Of a stretch of DNA of 64,000 nucleotides, positions 35,237-44,085 are shown one piece after another (within the stretch, counting starts at the first letter, position 1; every line of letters starts with the position of its first letter). The DNA lies in contig JAAFJP010000011.1 in NCBI GenBank assembly GCA_013298125.1, positions 1 through 64,000 of the forward strand, written 5' to 3'. Source of the DNA: Cytophagales bacterium. GTDB taxonomy: Bacteria > Bacteroidota > Bacteroidia > Cytophagales > Spirosomataceae. The notes under the pieces were generated by a model. The model was not told where the DNA came from and did no database searches. It worked only from the letters and a program-made list of their open reading frames with translations. The position numbers and the translations under genes are program-made.

Positions 35237-36967
35237 CTATTGCTGTTCTCCCGATTCAGTTGAATGATATACCTTTCCATTTGAATCAACTATACATATA
35301 TCAGACAAGTAATTGCTAAAAATAGAGTCCATTGAAAATGAGTAAAATAATGCACCATTCGAAGCATCAACTGCATAAAACCTAGACTTAGAATTAGACG
35401 AGTTATCGCTCCCTATGCAATACAGTATATTATTTGCTACTATTAGTCCCGAAATAATGGACGAAAAATCAGTTGAAAACATCCACATTTTAGAACCTGT
35501 TTTTGCGTCCATTGCTAACACTTTTTTCTTTTCTGTAATCACATAAACCATTCTATTTGAAATAAAAAGTCCTCGGCTTCCAATAGTAAGATTACTCCAC
35601 TTAATGATGCCAGTAGTAGTGTCAAATGCTCGAAGATTTGGATATCTATCATTAAAAGAATCATTAGCATATAATATACCATCAAAAACCGACAGTGAAG
35701 ACGTAATTCCATAAGAGTTCTCACTTACCCATTTAAGTTTTCCATTAGCTATATTTATTGCATAAACTTTTCCTCCCGTCACGCCCAAGTATAATGTTTC
35801 ATTCACAACATTTGGTCTTCCGTAACATTCACTATTGAAACTATACTCCCATTTTTTCTGTCCTGTTAAAGCATCAAAAGCATATATTAATGTATTAACA
35901 TTTGAGAAAGACGTATAGTCTGTAGCAGTGATATATAATATACCATTTACTATTGTAGGATTAGTGGTTGCAATACGAGGAGTTGTTTCAACAGACCATT
36001 TCAATAGACCTGTTTTAATATCGACCGCATATATGTTACCTTTATCAGTAGCACCAAAAACAGCACCAAAAACATCACAAAAATAAACAATTTCTCCAGC
36101 TACTGTGGGGTCATTCCGCAGACCACCTTTTACTTTAAATTCCCATATTTTAACTCCCGTATTTCCATCAATTGCACAAATATTTGAATAAATTCCTACA
36201 TAGACAATGCCATCTTTTACGGTGGGGGCTGAGGAATTTGTACCTACATCAAAAGTCCAATTTACCTTTCCTGTAGTAAGATTACGGGCAAATAAAGTTC
36301 CATTATGAACAAAATAGATAGAATTTTTATATGAAAAATTAACTTTCAAAGTTACGATATAAGATTGAGTAGTACCATCCTCAGCACTAACATTATAAGT
36401 TACTGGATTTGTAAAATCTTGAGCTTGTCCAGAGGCAGGAATGATGGTAGCCTTATTTGATGCAATAATTGTGGGTACCAATTTTGTCAAGTCTGTTCCT
36501 TCGGGCAGTGTGGCAGTAATTGCCTTTTTTATGCTATCTATTAATACAATAACTTTTGGCAGACTACTGAAACTAAAACTTGTGATACTTTTAGAGGAAC
36601 TTTTGGCTATGTTGATTTTTACTGTATAAGTTTGAACTGTTCCATTCTCGGCAGTAACAGTATAAACAACTGGGGAAGTGAAGTCTTGTATTGTACCTGA
36701 AGAAGGAGAAATACTTGCCAGTTTGGAAATAGTGATAGTTGGTGAAAGCTTGGTAATATCAGTACCAATGGGAACACTAGCAGTAATTGTATATCTTACA
36801 CTATCAATATTAGCTTTCACGGCAGGGCTAAATGAATTTAATGTAAATAGAGTTATACTTTTTTCAGCACTTTTAACTGGTACAATCTCATCTTTTTTGG
36901 AACATGATAATAAAACTGCAAATAGCAGAAGATAAATATGGTTCTTTTTTAACATTTTGTTGTTCAT
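35237..36967 (-). CDS. lipoprotein with two DUF5018-like domains and a PQQ beta-propeller
   Basis: 576 residues. Lipoprotein signal (LLFAVLLSC); the start could also be 12 nt later (MLKKNHIYLLL). Two copies of an about 90-residue Ig-like domain (about 30-120 and 125-215) share the pattern GTDxTKLxPTIxxS ... SGxxQDFTxPVxYxVxAEDGTxQxYxV, which I associate with DUF5018. Residues about 220-576 form a PQQ-type eight-blade propeller (GKVNWTFDVG, GVKIWEFKVKG, GLLKWSVET, GQKKWEYSF, GKLKWVSE, GIIKWSN, GSKMWMFST). Likely a surface binding or sensor protein; no catalytic site is visible. Single gene. Confidence 0.85.
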   Translation of the reverse strand: MNNKMLKKNHIYLLLFAVLLSCSKKDEIVPVKSAEKSITLFTLNSFSPAVKANIDSVRYTITASVPIGTDITKLSPTITISKLASISPSSGTIQDFTSPVVYTVTAENGTVQTYTVKINIAKSSSKSITSFSFSSLPKVIVLIDSIKKAITATLPEGTDLTKLVPTIIASNKATIIPASGQAQDFTNPVTYNVSAEDGTTQSYIVTLKVNFSYKNSIYFVHNGTLFARNLTTGKVNWTFDVGTNSSAPTVKDGIVYVGIYSNICAIDGNTGVKIWEFKVKGGLRNDPTVAGEIVYFCDVFGAVFGATDKGNIYAVDIKTGLLKWSVETTPRIATTNPTIVNGILYITATDYTSFSNVNTLIYAFDALTGQKKWEYSFNSECYGRPNVVNETLYLGVTGGKVYAINIANGKLKWVSENSYGITSSLSVFDGILYANDSFNDRYPNLRAFDTTTGIIKWSNLTIGSRGLFISNRMVYVITEKKKVLAMDAKTGSKMWMFSTDFSSIISGLIVANNILYCIGSDNSSNSKSRFYAVDASNGALFYSFSMDSIFSNYLSDICIVDSNGKVYHSTESGEQQ

Positions 36968-37149
36968 TTATAGTGGATATTGATTTTTTATTTCATTTCC
37001 TACCTCGAATTTGTAATTGATGTAGAAAATATTAAAGTAGTTATTTCGTAATTCCTGAGGATAAATAATTTATCAATCTCAGTATCACTCACCTCTCTTG
37101 TAATCAGAATTGCTGAAGCTATACCGCTCTCAGTTATTGCATTGCAAAG

Positions 37150-38334
37150 TTACCCAACCAAACTCCCCACCAAAGCTTTCTCCAATGCCTGTTCAAAATC
37201 CGAAATCAAATCCTCCACGGCTTCTAAACCAACGGCTATTCTTACTAAACCGTCCGTGATGCCTACTTCGGCTTTTTGGTCGACGGTGAGTTTTGAGTGC
37301 GTTGTGGATGCTGGGTGCGTAATGATGGTTCTGGTATCGCCTAAATTGGGTGAAATGGAAGCTATTTTCAAATATTTCGACATTTCGTTTACTACTTCAA
37401 AACCGCCTTTTACATCAATCGTCAGGATGGCACCGCCCATTTTCATTTGCTTTTTGGCTAATTCATATTGTGGGTGTGAAGGTAAAAATGGGTATTTCAC
37501 GGCATTCAAGGCTGGATGTTTTTCCAAAGCCAAAGCCAATTTCATGGCATTGCTCGAATGTTTTTCCATGCGTAAGTCCAAGGTTTCCAGACTTTTAGAC
37601 AATACCCACGCATTAAACGGTGACATCGAAGGTCCTGTATGACGAGCAAAAAAACGGATTTCTTTAATCAAATCCTCACGCCCACAAATCACACCCCCAA
37701 GCACACGCCCTTGTCCGTCAATGTATTTGGTGGCGGAGTGAATTACCAAGTCCGCACCCCAATCGGCAGGGGTTTGGATAATGGGTGTAGCGAAACAATT
37801 ATCAATCGCCAAAATCAAATTATGCTTTGCTTTTAATTGACAAATTGCCTCAATATCAATCAATTCCAAGCCTGGATTGGAAGGACTTTCACAGAATAAA
37901 AATTTGGTATTGGGTTGAATTGCCGCTTCCCATTGTTTCAAATCTATACCATCCACGAAGGTACAAGTGATGCCCCATTTTGGAAGAATTTTCGTCAAAA
38001 TCTGAATACAAGAACCAAAAAGGGCTTTTGAAGCCACCACATGGTCGCCCGATTGAAGCAAACCACCCATTGCCGCAAAGTTGGCAGCCATTCCCGTAGC
38101 GAAGGCGATACCATCTTCGGTATTTTCGAGCATACACATTTTATCCACAAACTCGTCCACGTTCGGGTTCATGTAGCGTGAATAAATATTGCCCGCTTCT
38201 TCCTCCGCAAAAATGGCACGACCTTGTTCGGCATCTTCAAACGTAAAACTTGATGTAAGATATAGTGGCACAGAATGTTCACGATTTTGAGAACGTTCCG
38301 CTTGAATTCTGATGGCTTTGGTTTGTTTTTTCAC
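37150..38334 (-). CDS. metZ: O-succinylhomoserine sulfhydrylase / trans-sulfuration enzyme
   Basis: 394 residues of the Cys/Met-metabolism PLP family. PLP-Lys is in HSATKYIDGQG (near residue 200); GMAANFAAMGGLLQSGDHVV and the C-terminal ISPNLGDTRTIITHPASTTH are family hallmarks. The GQGRVLGG segment after the PLP lysine and overall sequence favour MetZ, which makes homocysteine directly from O-succinyl- or O-acetylhomoserine. No SAM riboswitch is visible in the 354-bp upstream gap, which holds a palindrome. Confidence 0.9.
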   Translation of the reverse strand: MKKQTKAIRIQAERSQNREHSVPLYLTSSFTFEDAEQGRAIFAEEEAGNIYSRYMNPNVDEFVDKMCMLENTEDGIAFATGMAANFAAMGGLLQSGDHVVASKALFGSCIQILTKILPKWGITCTFVDGIDLKQWEAAIQPNTKFLFCESPSNPGLELIDIEAICQLKAKHNLILAIDNCFATPIIQTPADWGADLVIHSATKYIDGQGRVLGGVICGREDLIKEIRFFARHTGPSMSPFNAWVLSKSLETLDLRMEKHSSNAMKLALALEKHPALNAVKYPFLPSHPQYELAKKQMKMGGAILTIDVKGGFEVVNEMSKYLKIASISPNLGDTRTIITHPASTTHSKLTVDQKAEVGITDGLVRIAVGLEAVEDLISDFEQALEKALVGSLVG

Positions 38335-38363
38335 TTAACTAATCTTTTGGTTAATTTTACTTT

Positions 38364-38500
38364 TCCAACGGATTGAAATCCGTCGTTAGGATATCGTCCG
38401 TCCCGATGGGACTTTTAAAAATCACTTTCAAATAAGTCCCATCGGGACGGACGATATCCAAGCAACGGACGGTCCGCCGCTGCGGTTTCAACCCGTTGAA
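38364..38500. repeat. palindromic element (CAACGGATT / CCCGATGGGACTT family)
   Basis: AACGGATTGAAATCCGT and GTCCGTCCCGATGGGACTT on the left pair with AAGTCCCATCGGGACGGAC and a diverged outer arm on the right. It shares arms and core with 12016-12126. It lies between the divergent metZ and GH38-like genes; the rest of the 354-bp gap is AT-rich with no gene. Confidence 0.75.
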
Positions 38501-38688
38501 TAATTATTGGTATAAAGTTACGCCCAAAACTTAAAATTGAGGTAAATAATCCCCCACAAAATGATGATTGAGCCTCAATATCTCGCAAAATGCTTATATC
38601 ATCATAACCTAACCTGCAAAACAGTACGTTATTTTACATAATTTTACAGAAATTACGATTTACTTGAAATACCCATAATCAACAATTT

Positions 38689-41247
38689 ATGAAAAAATTA
38701 TTATTCATTTCTCTTCTTTTTCTTCATTTCCAAAGCCTTTCACAAGACAAAAAACGTCTCTATCTCGGCAACGATACCCATACTGATTGGATGTATAATG
38801 GCGATTACGACAAATGGAAGCAATATATCTTTGACATGACGGATTTTTATTTGGGTCTGGGCGAAGGTACAATCAAAGAAAGCCCCGAAGCCCGAAGCAA
38901 GTGGAATTATGACTCGTCGATATGGTTGTATATGTTGGAAAAACATAAATCGCCCGAATATTTCAATCGGGTTTTGGCTCAACTCAAAAATAATCAGGCG
39001 AGTGTGCCTTATAATTTCATTTTGCCTACTTACGGAGCTACTCCCGCCGAGGCAGTCATTCGAGGAATGTATTATGGGGGCTATTTGGAGCGTAAATATG
39101 GCTTGGATATAGATATTGCCGTTGCTCAGGAAAACGCTACAATTCCGCTTGGACTATCGTCTCTGTGGGCAGGTTCGGGCGTGAAATATAGTTGGAAAGG
39201 AGTCTGTAATTGTGCGACTTATACTAATCTAAAAAAAGAAAAACGCAATCACGAAATCTACTACTATACAGGTTTAGACGACCAAAAAGTGCTAATGAAA
39301 TGGTACTCAAATAACGGCTGGAATGCTGAATTGGGCGGATATGCCGAAATCCTCGAACCGACTATTGCCGTGATTCAGATGGACACGCTTTGTGGTTCAA
39401 AACGCTATCCATACCGCATTGCAGGTGCTTTTGGAAAAGGTTGGGATAATATTGTAAACTACTCTTACGACCTCCAATGGGGTATCGGACACCGTACTCG
39501 CCCAGGCACACAATTGTTTTTATCGAACCAAATGGATTTCTTTCAAGACTTTGAAAAAACGTATGGTTCGCAACTACCGAAGGAGACATTGGCTTACGGA
39601 AATGAATGGGATCTTCTCAGTGCTTCACTTTCGGAAGTGTCGGGCAAGGTGAAACGTTCTGTTGAAAAATTACGGACTGCGGAGGCTTTGGCATCAATAG
39701 TTATCACGCAAGAACCTGATGCTTTTAAACCTTTGGAAGATATAAAACAAAGAGCCTATTTCGCTTTGGGAACATATTGGATTCATGGTTGGACAGCCGA
39801 TGGACCTATCAAACGCCATGAGGTGGCTACGTGGGCGAGAGGTGAGCAAAAAGCCTTACAGCGTTACGTGGACACACTTTATCAGGTTGCTTCCAAAAAA
39901 TTAGCCAACAAAATTATCAAAACTGGTGACCTTGAACAGTTTTACGTTTTCAATGCCATGAACTGGGAACGGGCTGATTATGTGAATTTAGAATATGATG
40001 GCGATAAGAAAATTTACGTCTTAAATTCAGAGGATAAAATCGTTCCTCATCAATTTTATGAACAAAATGGCAAGAAATATTTGCAGATTTTAGCTCAAAA
40101 AATTCCTTCGGTTGGGTACAAAAAGTTTTCGATTATTTCAAAAATGAAAAAATCTAATCTCAATCCTGTGGCTCAAAATATTGATGAGATTGCGGTGATG
40201 AAAAAATTGCAAAATGGTATTTTTGAAAATAAATTTTATAAACTCAACATCACAAAAGCGGGGGTAATTACAAGCCTTTTTGATAAAAAATTGAAGCATG
40301 AATTTGTCAAAAATATTGATGGAAAATTCATGAACGACTTAGGCGGAACAGTTGATGAAGGCAGTCCGATTGAAATAGAAAATCAGGGGATAATTTCAAC
40401 GACAATTGTCTGTAAATCAAATTCAGGCATGAAGCACGAAACCCGCATCACGCTTTTTAATGATATTCCGAGAATTGAAATTCAAAATAAAATCCTCCAA
40501 AATTTTGGCGAACCTAAGTTCTTTTCGCATTCATTTAACGTAGAAAACCCCGAGATTTGGCACGAAGAAGTGGGAGCTGTTGTCAAAGCAAAATATGCCT
40601 CGGAAGGCGGACATTATGCTGACAAATTAGGTCGTTATGACTATCAGACTTTGAATCATTTTGTGGACGTGAGTAATGAAAAATTGGGCGTAACTGTCTC
40701 AAATACAGATGCTTATTTTATGAAAATTGGCAATAGTACTTCCGAAAAATTAGATTCAAAATCGTCTCAAATCAATATTCTGATTGGCGGACAAGTAGAT
40801 AAAGAAAAGAATTTAGGAATCCCGATGCAGGACGGAGATAGCCTTTTTGTACAGAGTTATGCTATCCAAACACACGAAGGAAAATTTGACCAAACCAATG
40901 CCATGAAAATGGCAATGGAACATCAAACCCCATTACTTTGTGAGAAAATTATTGGTGGCAAAGAATTTCCAACAAATCAATTTTCTTTGATTCAGACAGA
41001 AGATAGAAGTGCGATTTTATGGACATTAAAACCTTCGGAAGAAAGCACAACGAATAAAGGAATAGTTGCCCGTTTTTGGAACTTTGGTGATGATATGAAT
41101 TTAGGAATCAATCTACTGAGTCCTTTAGAGAAAGTTGAGGAGGTTACTCACGTAGAAACACGTATAGGTGACGTGCCTAATGTAGGGAATAGTTTTAAAT
41201 CGAAATTTAAAAAGAATCAGATGAAGAGTTTTTTGATTGGACTGTGA
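38689..41247 (+). CDS. GH38-like glycoside hydrolase (alpha-mannosidase type), secreted
   Basis: 852 residues: signal peptide (1 to about 18), then a GH38-like N-terminal domain with LGNDTHTDWMYNGDYDKW (the HxD-type metal motif region), an NEWDLLSASLSEVSGK-like helical middle segment (about 305-320) and a large beta-sandwich C-terminal domain (about 480-850). It probably releases mannose or a related sugar in the periplasm. The motif order is diverged from classical alpha-mannosidases, so substrate is uncertain. No other glycan-degrading gene is adjacent. Confidence 0.72.
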   Translation: MKKLLFISLLFLHFQSLSQDKKRLYLGNDTHTDWMYNGDYDKWKQYIFDMTDFYLGLGEGTIKESPEARSKWNYDSSIWLYMLEKHKSPEYFNRVLAQLKNNQASVPYNFILPTYGATPAEAVIRGMYYGGYLERKYGLDIDIAVAQENATIPLGLSSLWAGSGVKYSWKGVCNCATYTNLKKEKRNHEIYYYTGLDDQKVLMKWYSNNGWNAELGGYAEILEPTIAVIQMDTLCGSKRYPYRIAGAFGKGWDNIVNYSYDLQWGIGHRTRPGTQLFLSNQMDFFQDFEKTYGSQLPKETLAYGNEWDLLSASLSEVSGKVKRSVEKLRTAEALASIVITQEPDAFKPLEDIKQRAYFALGTYWIHGWTADGPIKRHEVATWARGEQKALQRYVDTLYQVASKKLANKIIKTGDLEQFYVFNAMNWERADYVNLEYDGDKKIYVLNSEDKIVPHQFYEQNGKKYLQILAQKIPSVGYKKFSIISKMKKSNLNPVAQNIDEIAVMKKLQNGIFENKFYKLNITKAGVITSLFDKKLKHEFVKNIDGKFMNDLGGTVDEGSPIEIENQGIISTTIVCKSNSGMKHETRITLFNDIPRIEIQNKILQNFGEPKFFSHSFNVENPEIWHEEVGAVVKAKYASEGGHYADKLGRYDYQTLNHFVDVSNEKLGVTVSNTDAYFMKIGNSTSEKLDSKSSQINILIGGQVDKEKNLGIPMQDGDSLFVQSYAIQTHEGKFDQTNAMKMAMEHQTPLLCEKIIGGKEFPTNQFSLIQTEDRSAILWTLKPSEESTTNKGIVARFWNFGDDMNLGINLLSPLEKVEEVTHVETRIGDVPNVGNSFKSKFKKNQMKSFLIGL

Positions 41248-41340
41248 GTGTAATGATATGTAAAAAGTTCATAGAATAGTTTGAGTTTAGGGTAAAGGTT
41301 TGCAAATTTGTAAAATCAAACTAACGAAAAATACATTTCA

Positions 41341-41745
41341 ATGGATATTAAAGCACTTGACCAAGACCTCCTTTCTTTATTTGAAAAAAGAGTAGAATTA
41401 AGCCAAATGGGCTATGACCACCGTGATTATGACGACGTAGAAGAGGCTCTACATGATTTAGAAGACGATTTTAATGACAAATACGGTGATTATTTAGAGG
41501 GAATTCTCTCAGAAATTCACAAAGAATATTGTCCAGAATCGGATGTATTATTGCCAACTGCCTATCTCGCCAAAACGTTCAAAGAAATGCCAGATGGTGG
41601 TATTGAAGTAGGAAAAGATGCAGGTGTTTTGGTTGAATTAGAAGCTGACCCAGCCGCAACTGCCAAATTGATTTTGTTGCCAACGCCTACACGCATTGTG
41701 TTGCAGGTAGGGAAAAAGAAAAACATTGTTTGGGCTGCGGAATAA
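41341..41745 (+). CDS. conserved hypothetical protein
   Basis: 134 residues, acidic N-terminal helical half (DLLSLFEKRVELSQMGYDHRDYDDVEEALHDLEDDFNDKYGDY is a helical, D/E-rich region) and a beta-rich second half (IEVGKDAGVLVELE, LILLPTPTRIVLQVG). No named family recognised and no signal peptide. It is co-oriented with its neighbours but 93 bp after the GH38-like gene. Confidence 0.75.
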   Translation: MDIKALDQDLLSLFEKRVELSQMGYDHRDYDDVEEALHDLEDDFNDKYGDYLEGILSEIHKEYCPESDVLLPTAYLAKTFKEMPDGGIEVGKDAGVLVELEADPAATAKLILLPTPTRIVLQVGKKKNIVWAAE

Positions 41746-41796
41746 GATTTATTTCAAATCAACGTTAGATGAAGAAGAAATAAACTATTAAATCTT

Positions 41797-42585
41797 ATGA
41801 TAAAATCAGTCATTTTTACTTTATTTTTAATGTTACCATTGGCAGATAATTTCAAATCGCAACAACTCAAATACGAACGAGTACGAACCGCCTACGATGA
41901 AAAATCGAAGGCGGTTTTTGCTTTATTGAAATCTAAAAACCTCTCTCAGAGTAATCTACGCTTGTTTATTCGAGTTTTTAAGAAAGATGAATTATTGGAA
42001 ATTTGGGCAAAAAATGTGGATGCTCAGACATTTCAATTGCTCAAAATCTACAATATTGCCTCATCTTCGGGTAATCTCGGACCTAAACGCAAACAGGGTG
42101 ATATGCAAACGCCCGAGGGTTTTTATCACATAGACCGCTTTAATCCAGTCAGTAATTTTCATTTGTCTCTGGGTGTAAATTATCCGAATGCTTCTGATAA
42201 AATTTTGGGAGAGAAAGGGCATTTAGGCGGAGATATTTTCATTCATGGCTCAAACGTAACCGTTGGTTGTATGCCCATGACGGACGATAAAATCAAAGAA
42301 ATTTACGTGCTAACTGTTGAAGCTCGGAATGCAGGGCAAACCGAAATTCCAGTGCATATTTTTCCAATAAAACTGACAGATTCAAACATGATTACCCTTC
42401 AAAAATGGGCAAAATCTCCCGATTTTATTTCGTACTGGAAAGCAATAAAAAATGGACAAGAGATTGATTCTGAGAAGTTTGTGAAATTTTGGAAGAATTT
42501 GAAAGAAGGATTTGATTATTTTGAAACAAACCATAGTTTACCTAAAATCACGGTAAAATCTTCTGGGGATTATTTGGTAAAATAA
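41797..42585 (+). CDS. L,D-transpeptidase (YkuD/YafK-like)
   Basis: 262 residues. N-terminal signal region (1 to about 17), then a YkuD catalytic domain (about 65-195) with QGDMQTPEGFYHIDRFNP and the active-site motif IFIHGSNVTVGCMPM (His and Cys present). YafK-like members act in the periplasm on peptidoglycan cross-links or on lipoprotein attachment. It is separated from the hypothetical gene by 51 bp. The stop is 3 bp from a minus-strand terminator hairpin. Confidence 0.88.
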   Translation: MIKSVIFTLFLMLPLADNFKSQQLKYERVRTAYDEKSKAVFALLKSKNLSQSNLRLFIRVFKKDELLEIWAKNVDAQTFQLLKIYNIASSSGNLGPKRKQGDMQTPEGFYHIDRFNPVSNFHLSLGVNYPNASDKILGEKGHLGGDIFIHGSNVTVGCMPMTDDKIKEIYVLTVEARNAGQTEIPVHIFPIKLTDSNMITLQKWAKSPDFISYWKAIKNGQEIDSEKFVKFWKNLKEGFDYFETNHSLPKITVKSSGDYLVK

Positions 42586-42588
42586 AAA

Positions 42589-42615
42589 ACTTCTGCCGAT
42601 ATAATCGACAGAAGT
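42589..42615 (-). terminator. intrinsic terminator, conserved hairpin copy 1
   Basis: ACTTCTG-CCGATATAATCGA-CAGAAGT; on the minus strand the stem is followed by TTTTTTATTTT. It would end the permease / small membrane protein transcript. It is nearly identical to 49575-49601 with a paired base change, and both are preceded on the minus strand by GGTTARTGTT. Confidence 0.8.
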
Positions 42616-42674
42616 CTGCAACATTAACCATTTTTATAGATGTGTTAGTTTGATAATATTTTAACAGATTTGTG

Positions 42675-42842
42675 TCAAATCTCACAAGTATCATAATCTT
42701 TCCTAAAATAACGATACAAAATATAGCCAAAAGTCAAGATAGCGATGGAAATTATTACCACCAAATCAATCGTTGAATTGTAAAAAATCGCTAAGGAAAT
42801 TTGCATTAAAAATAAGATAATTCCGAATATTGTCTTTTTCAT
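42675..42842 (-). CDS. small two-helix membrane protein
   Basis: 55 residues from the ATG at 42842 (MKKTIFGIILFLMQISLAIF); the longer frame would read through the AAAGCCGACTGCC repeat. Two membrane helices (4-22, 27-46) and a charged tail (RYFRKDYDTCEI). No family recognised. Downstream of the permease, in the same transcript. Confidence 0.6.
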   Translation of the reverse strand: MKKTIFGIILFLMQISLAIFYNSTIDLVVIISIAILTFGYILYRYFRKDYDTCEI

Positions 42843-42900
42843 GATTGTATTTTTTAATAATATTTTTTGCTGAAAGCCGACTGCCAAAAGCCAACAGCTC

Positions 42901-43998
42901 CTACAAAATTTTAGTTAATAAATCCGCTAATAAACCCGCTCCGATTCCGAATAAGAACGTAATGCCGATGATGACCAAAGGCACTTTGTAGCCCCCCAAT
43001 TTTTCCTTTGTCAAAACTAAGGTAAACAAACCAAATGAAGGTGCAGTAAAAACCATCGTAGCAATGGCAGCATTTGAAAAGCCAAGGTTTAATAAAACTG
43101 TTCCAAGTAATATCTCAAACAATACAGGAATTGAGAGCAAAGTGCCTATAAATGAGACAATTACCACAATGACAATTTGATTGTATCCACTAATTTCATG
43201 GAGAACTTCATTAGGGAAAATTACCCTAAAAATTGCCGTAATCAATGTCCCTACCATCATTAAGGGCAATAGTTTATAGGCAATATTTCCAACTGCAATT
43301 AGCCAATCTTCAAGTGATTTTACGAGTGTTTGTCCAAAGGTTTTTTCTGGAAAATAACAAGAAATTAAGTTGAAAACACCGTTTTTAGCGGGGGCTATTT
43401 CAGGTTGTTTTACCCATTTTGAGACAAAAGGAACAACAATCAAAATCATCAAGATGCTAAACACGATTCTGGAAATCACGACGGCTGGATGGAATAATCC
43501 AAACATCGTAACAATGCCAATCATGTTTAGGAGCGAACCTCCCAAAATTACGCCCAAAGTTGCCTCTGCACTTCCTCCTTGTGAGGTCAAGCCTACGCCT
43601 GTAACGGCTGAACAATTGGCACACATATTTAAAGGCATTCCAAAAATACTGCCTAACGCCGCCCCTTTGATGCCTTTTATGGCTAAGAGTTCTTCTAATT
43701 TTTTCCAAGAAAGTAACAACGAAAGTGCTGCCCCGCCAATTATCAAGGCGAAAGTCATACCTGTTGCATTGGCTTCCCAGAAGTTTGCACAACTTTTGGC
43801 TACTTTTATGACGTAGTTGGTATCATGTTCGAGGTCAAATCTTTCGTGAAAATTGAGTTCTCCGTGCTTGTGGGGGAGTTTACATAATCCTGCCGAACAT
43901 TCTACTTTGCGTTCTTCGGCTTTGAAGCGGCTTCCCGCCAAAAATAAAACCAATACGCTGATAAGCATGGTTAGTTTTATGATGTTTTCTTTATTCAT
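42901..43998 (-). CDS. predicted permease with Cys motif (ArsP_1/DUF318-type)
   Basis: 365 residues with about nine membrane helices. After the first helix comes a periplasmic stretch with two Cys and several His (CSAGLCKLPHKHGELNFH). A conserved membrane-embedded motif MPLNMCANCSAVTGVG corresponds to the Cys-rich substrate motif of ArsP_1-type permeases. Together these suggest export of a metal(loid) or thiolate compound, possibly Zn or Cu; the exact substrate cannot be called. It is separated from the SusD gene by an ACCGCAAGGACGG palindrome. Confidence 0.75.
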   Translation of the reverse strand: MNKENIIKLTMLISVLVLFLAGSRFKAEERKVECSAGLCKLPHKHGELNFHERFDLEHDTNYVIKVAKSCANFWEANATGMTFALIIGGAALSLLLSWKKLEELLAIKGIKGAALGSIFGMPLNMCANCSAVTGVGLTSQGGSAEATLGVILGGSLLNMIGIVTMFGLFHPAVVISRIVFSILMILIVVPFVSKWVKQPEIAPAKNGVFNLISCYFPEKTFGQTLVKSLEDWLIAVGNIAYKLLPLMMVGTLITAIFRVIFPNEVLHEISGYNQIVIVVIVSFIGTLLSIPVLFEILLGTVLLNLGFSNAAIATMVFTAPSFGLFTLVLTKEKLGGYKVPLVIIGITFLFGIGAGLLADLLTKIL

Positions 43999-44010
43999 TG
44001 TTTGTGGTTT

Positions 44011-44081
44011 TTACCGCAAGGACGGGAGGACGCTATGATTTTTTAAATTAACTTCATAGCGTCCTTCCGTCCTTGCGGTTA
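44011..44081. repeat. palindromic element (ACCGCAAGGACGG family)
   Basis: ACCGCAAGGACGGGAGGACG and CGTCCTTCCGTCCTTGCGGT arms, about 25 bp, one mismatch, loop about 17 nt. Related to 11174-11230. It ends 4 bp before the SusD stop and probably terminates the SusD transcript. Confidence 0.75.
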
Positions 44082-44085
44082 TTAA

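Noticed and set aside
38335-38688. SAM riboswitch upstream of metZ
   Set aside because: The structured DNA there is a dispersed palindrome shared with 12016-12126 and has no SAM-I/II features that I can recognise.
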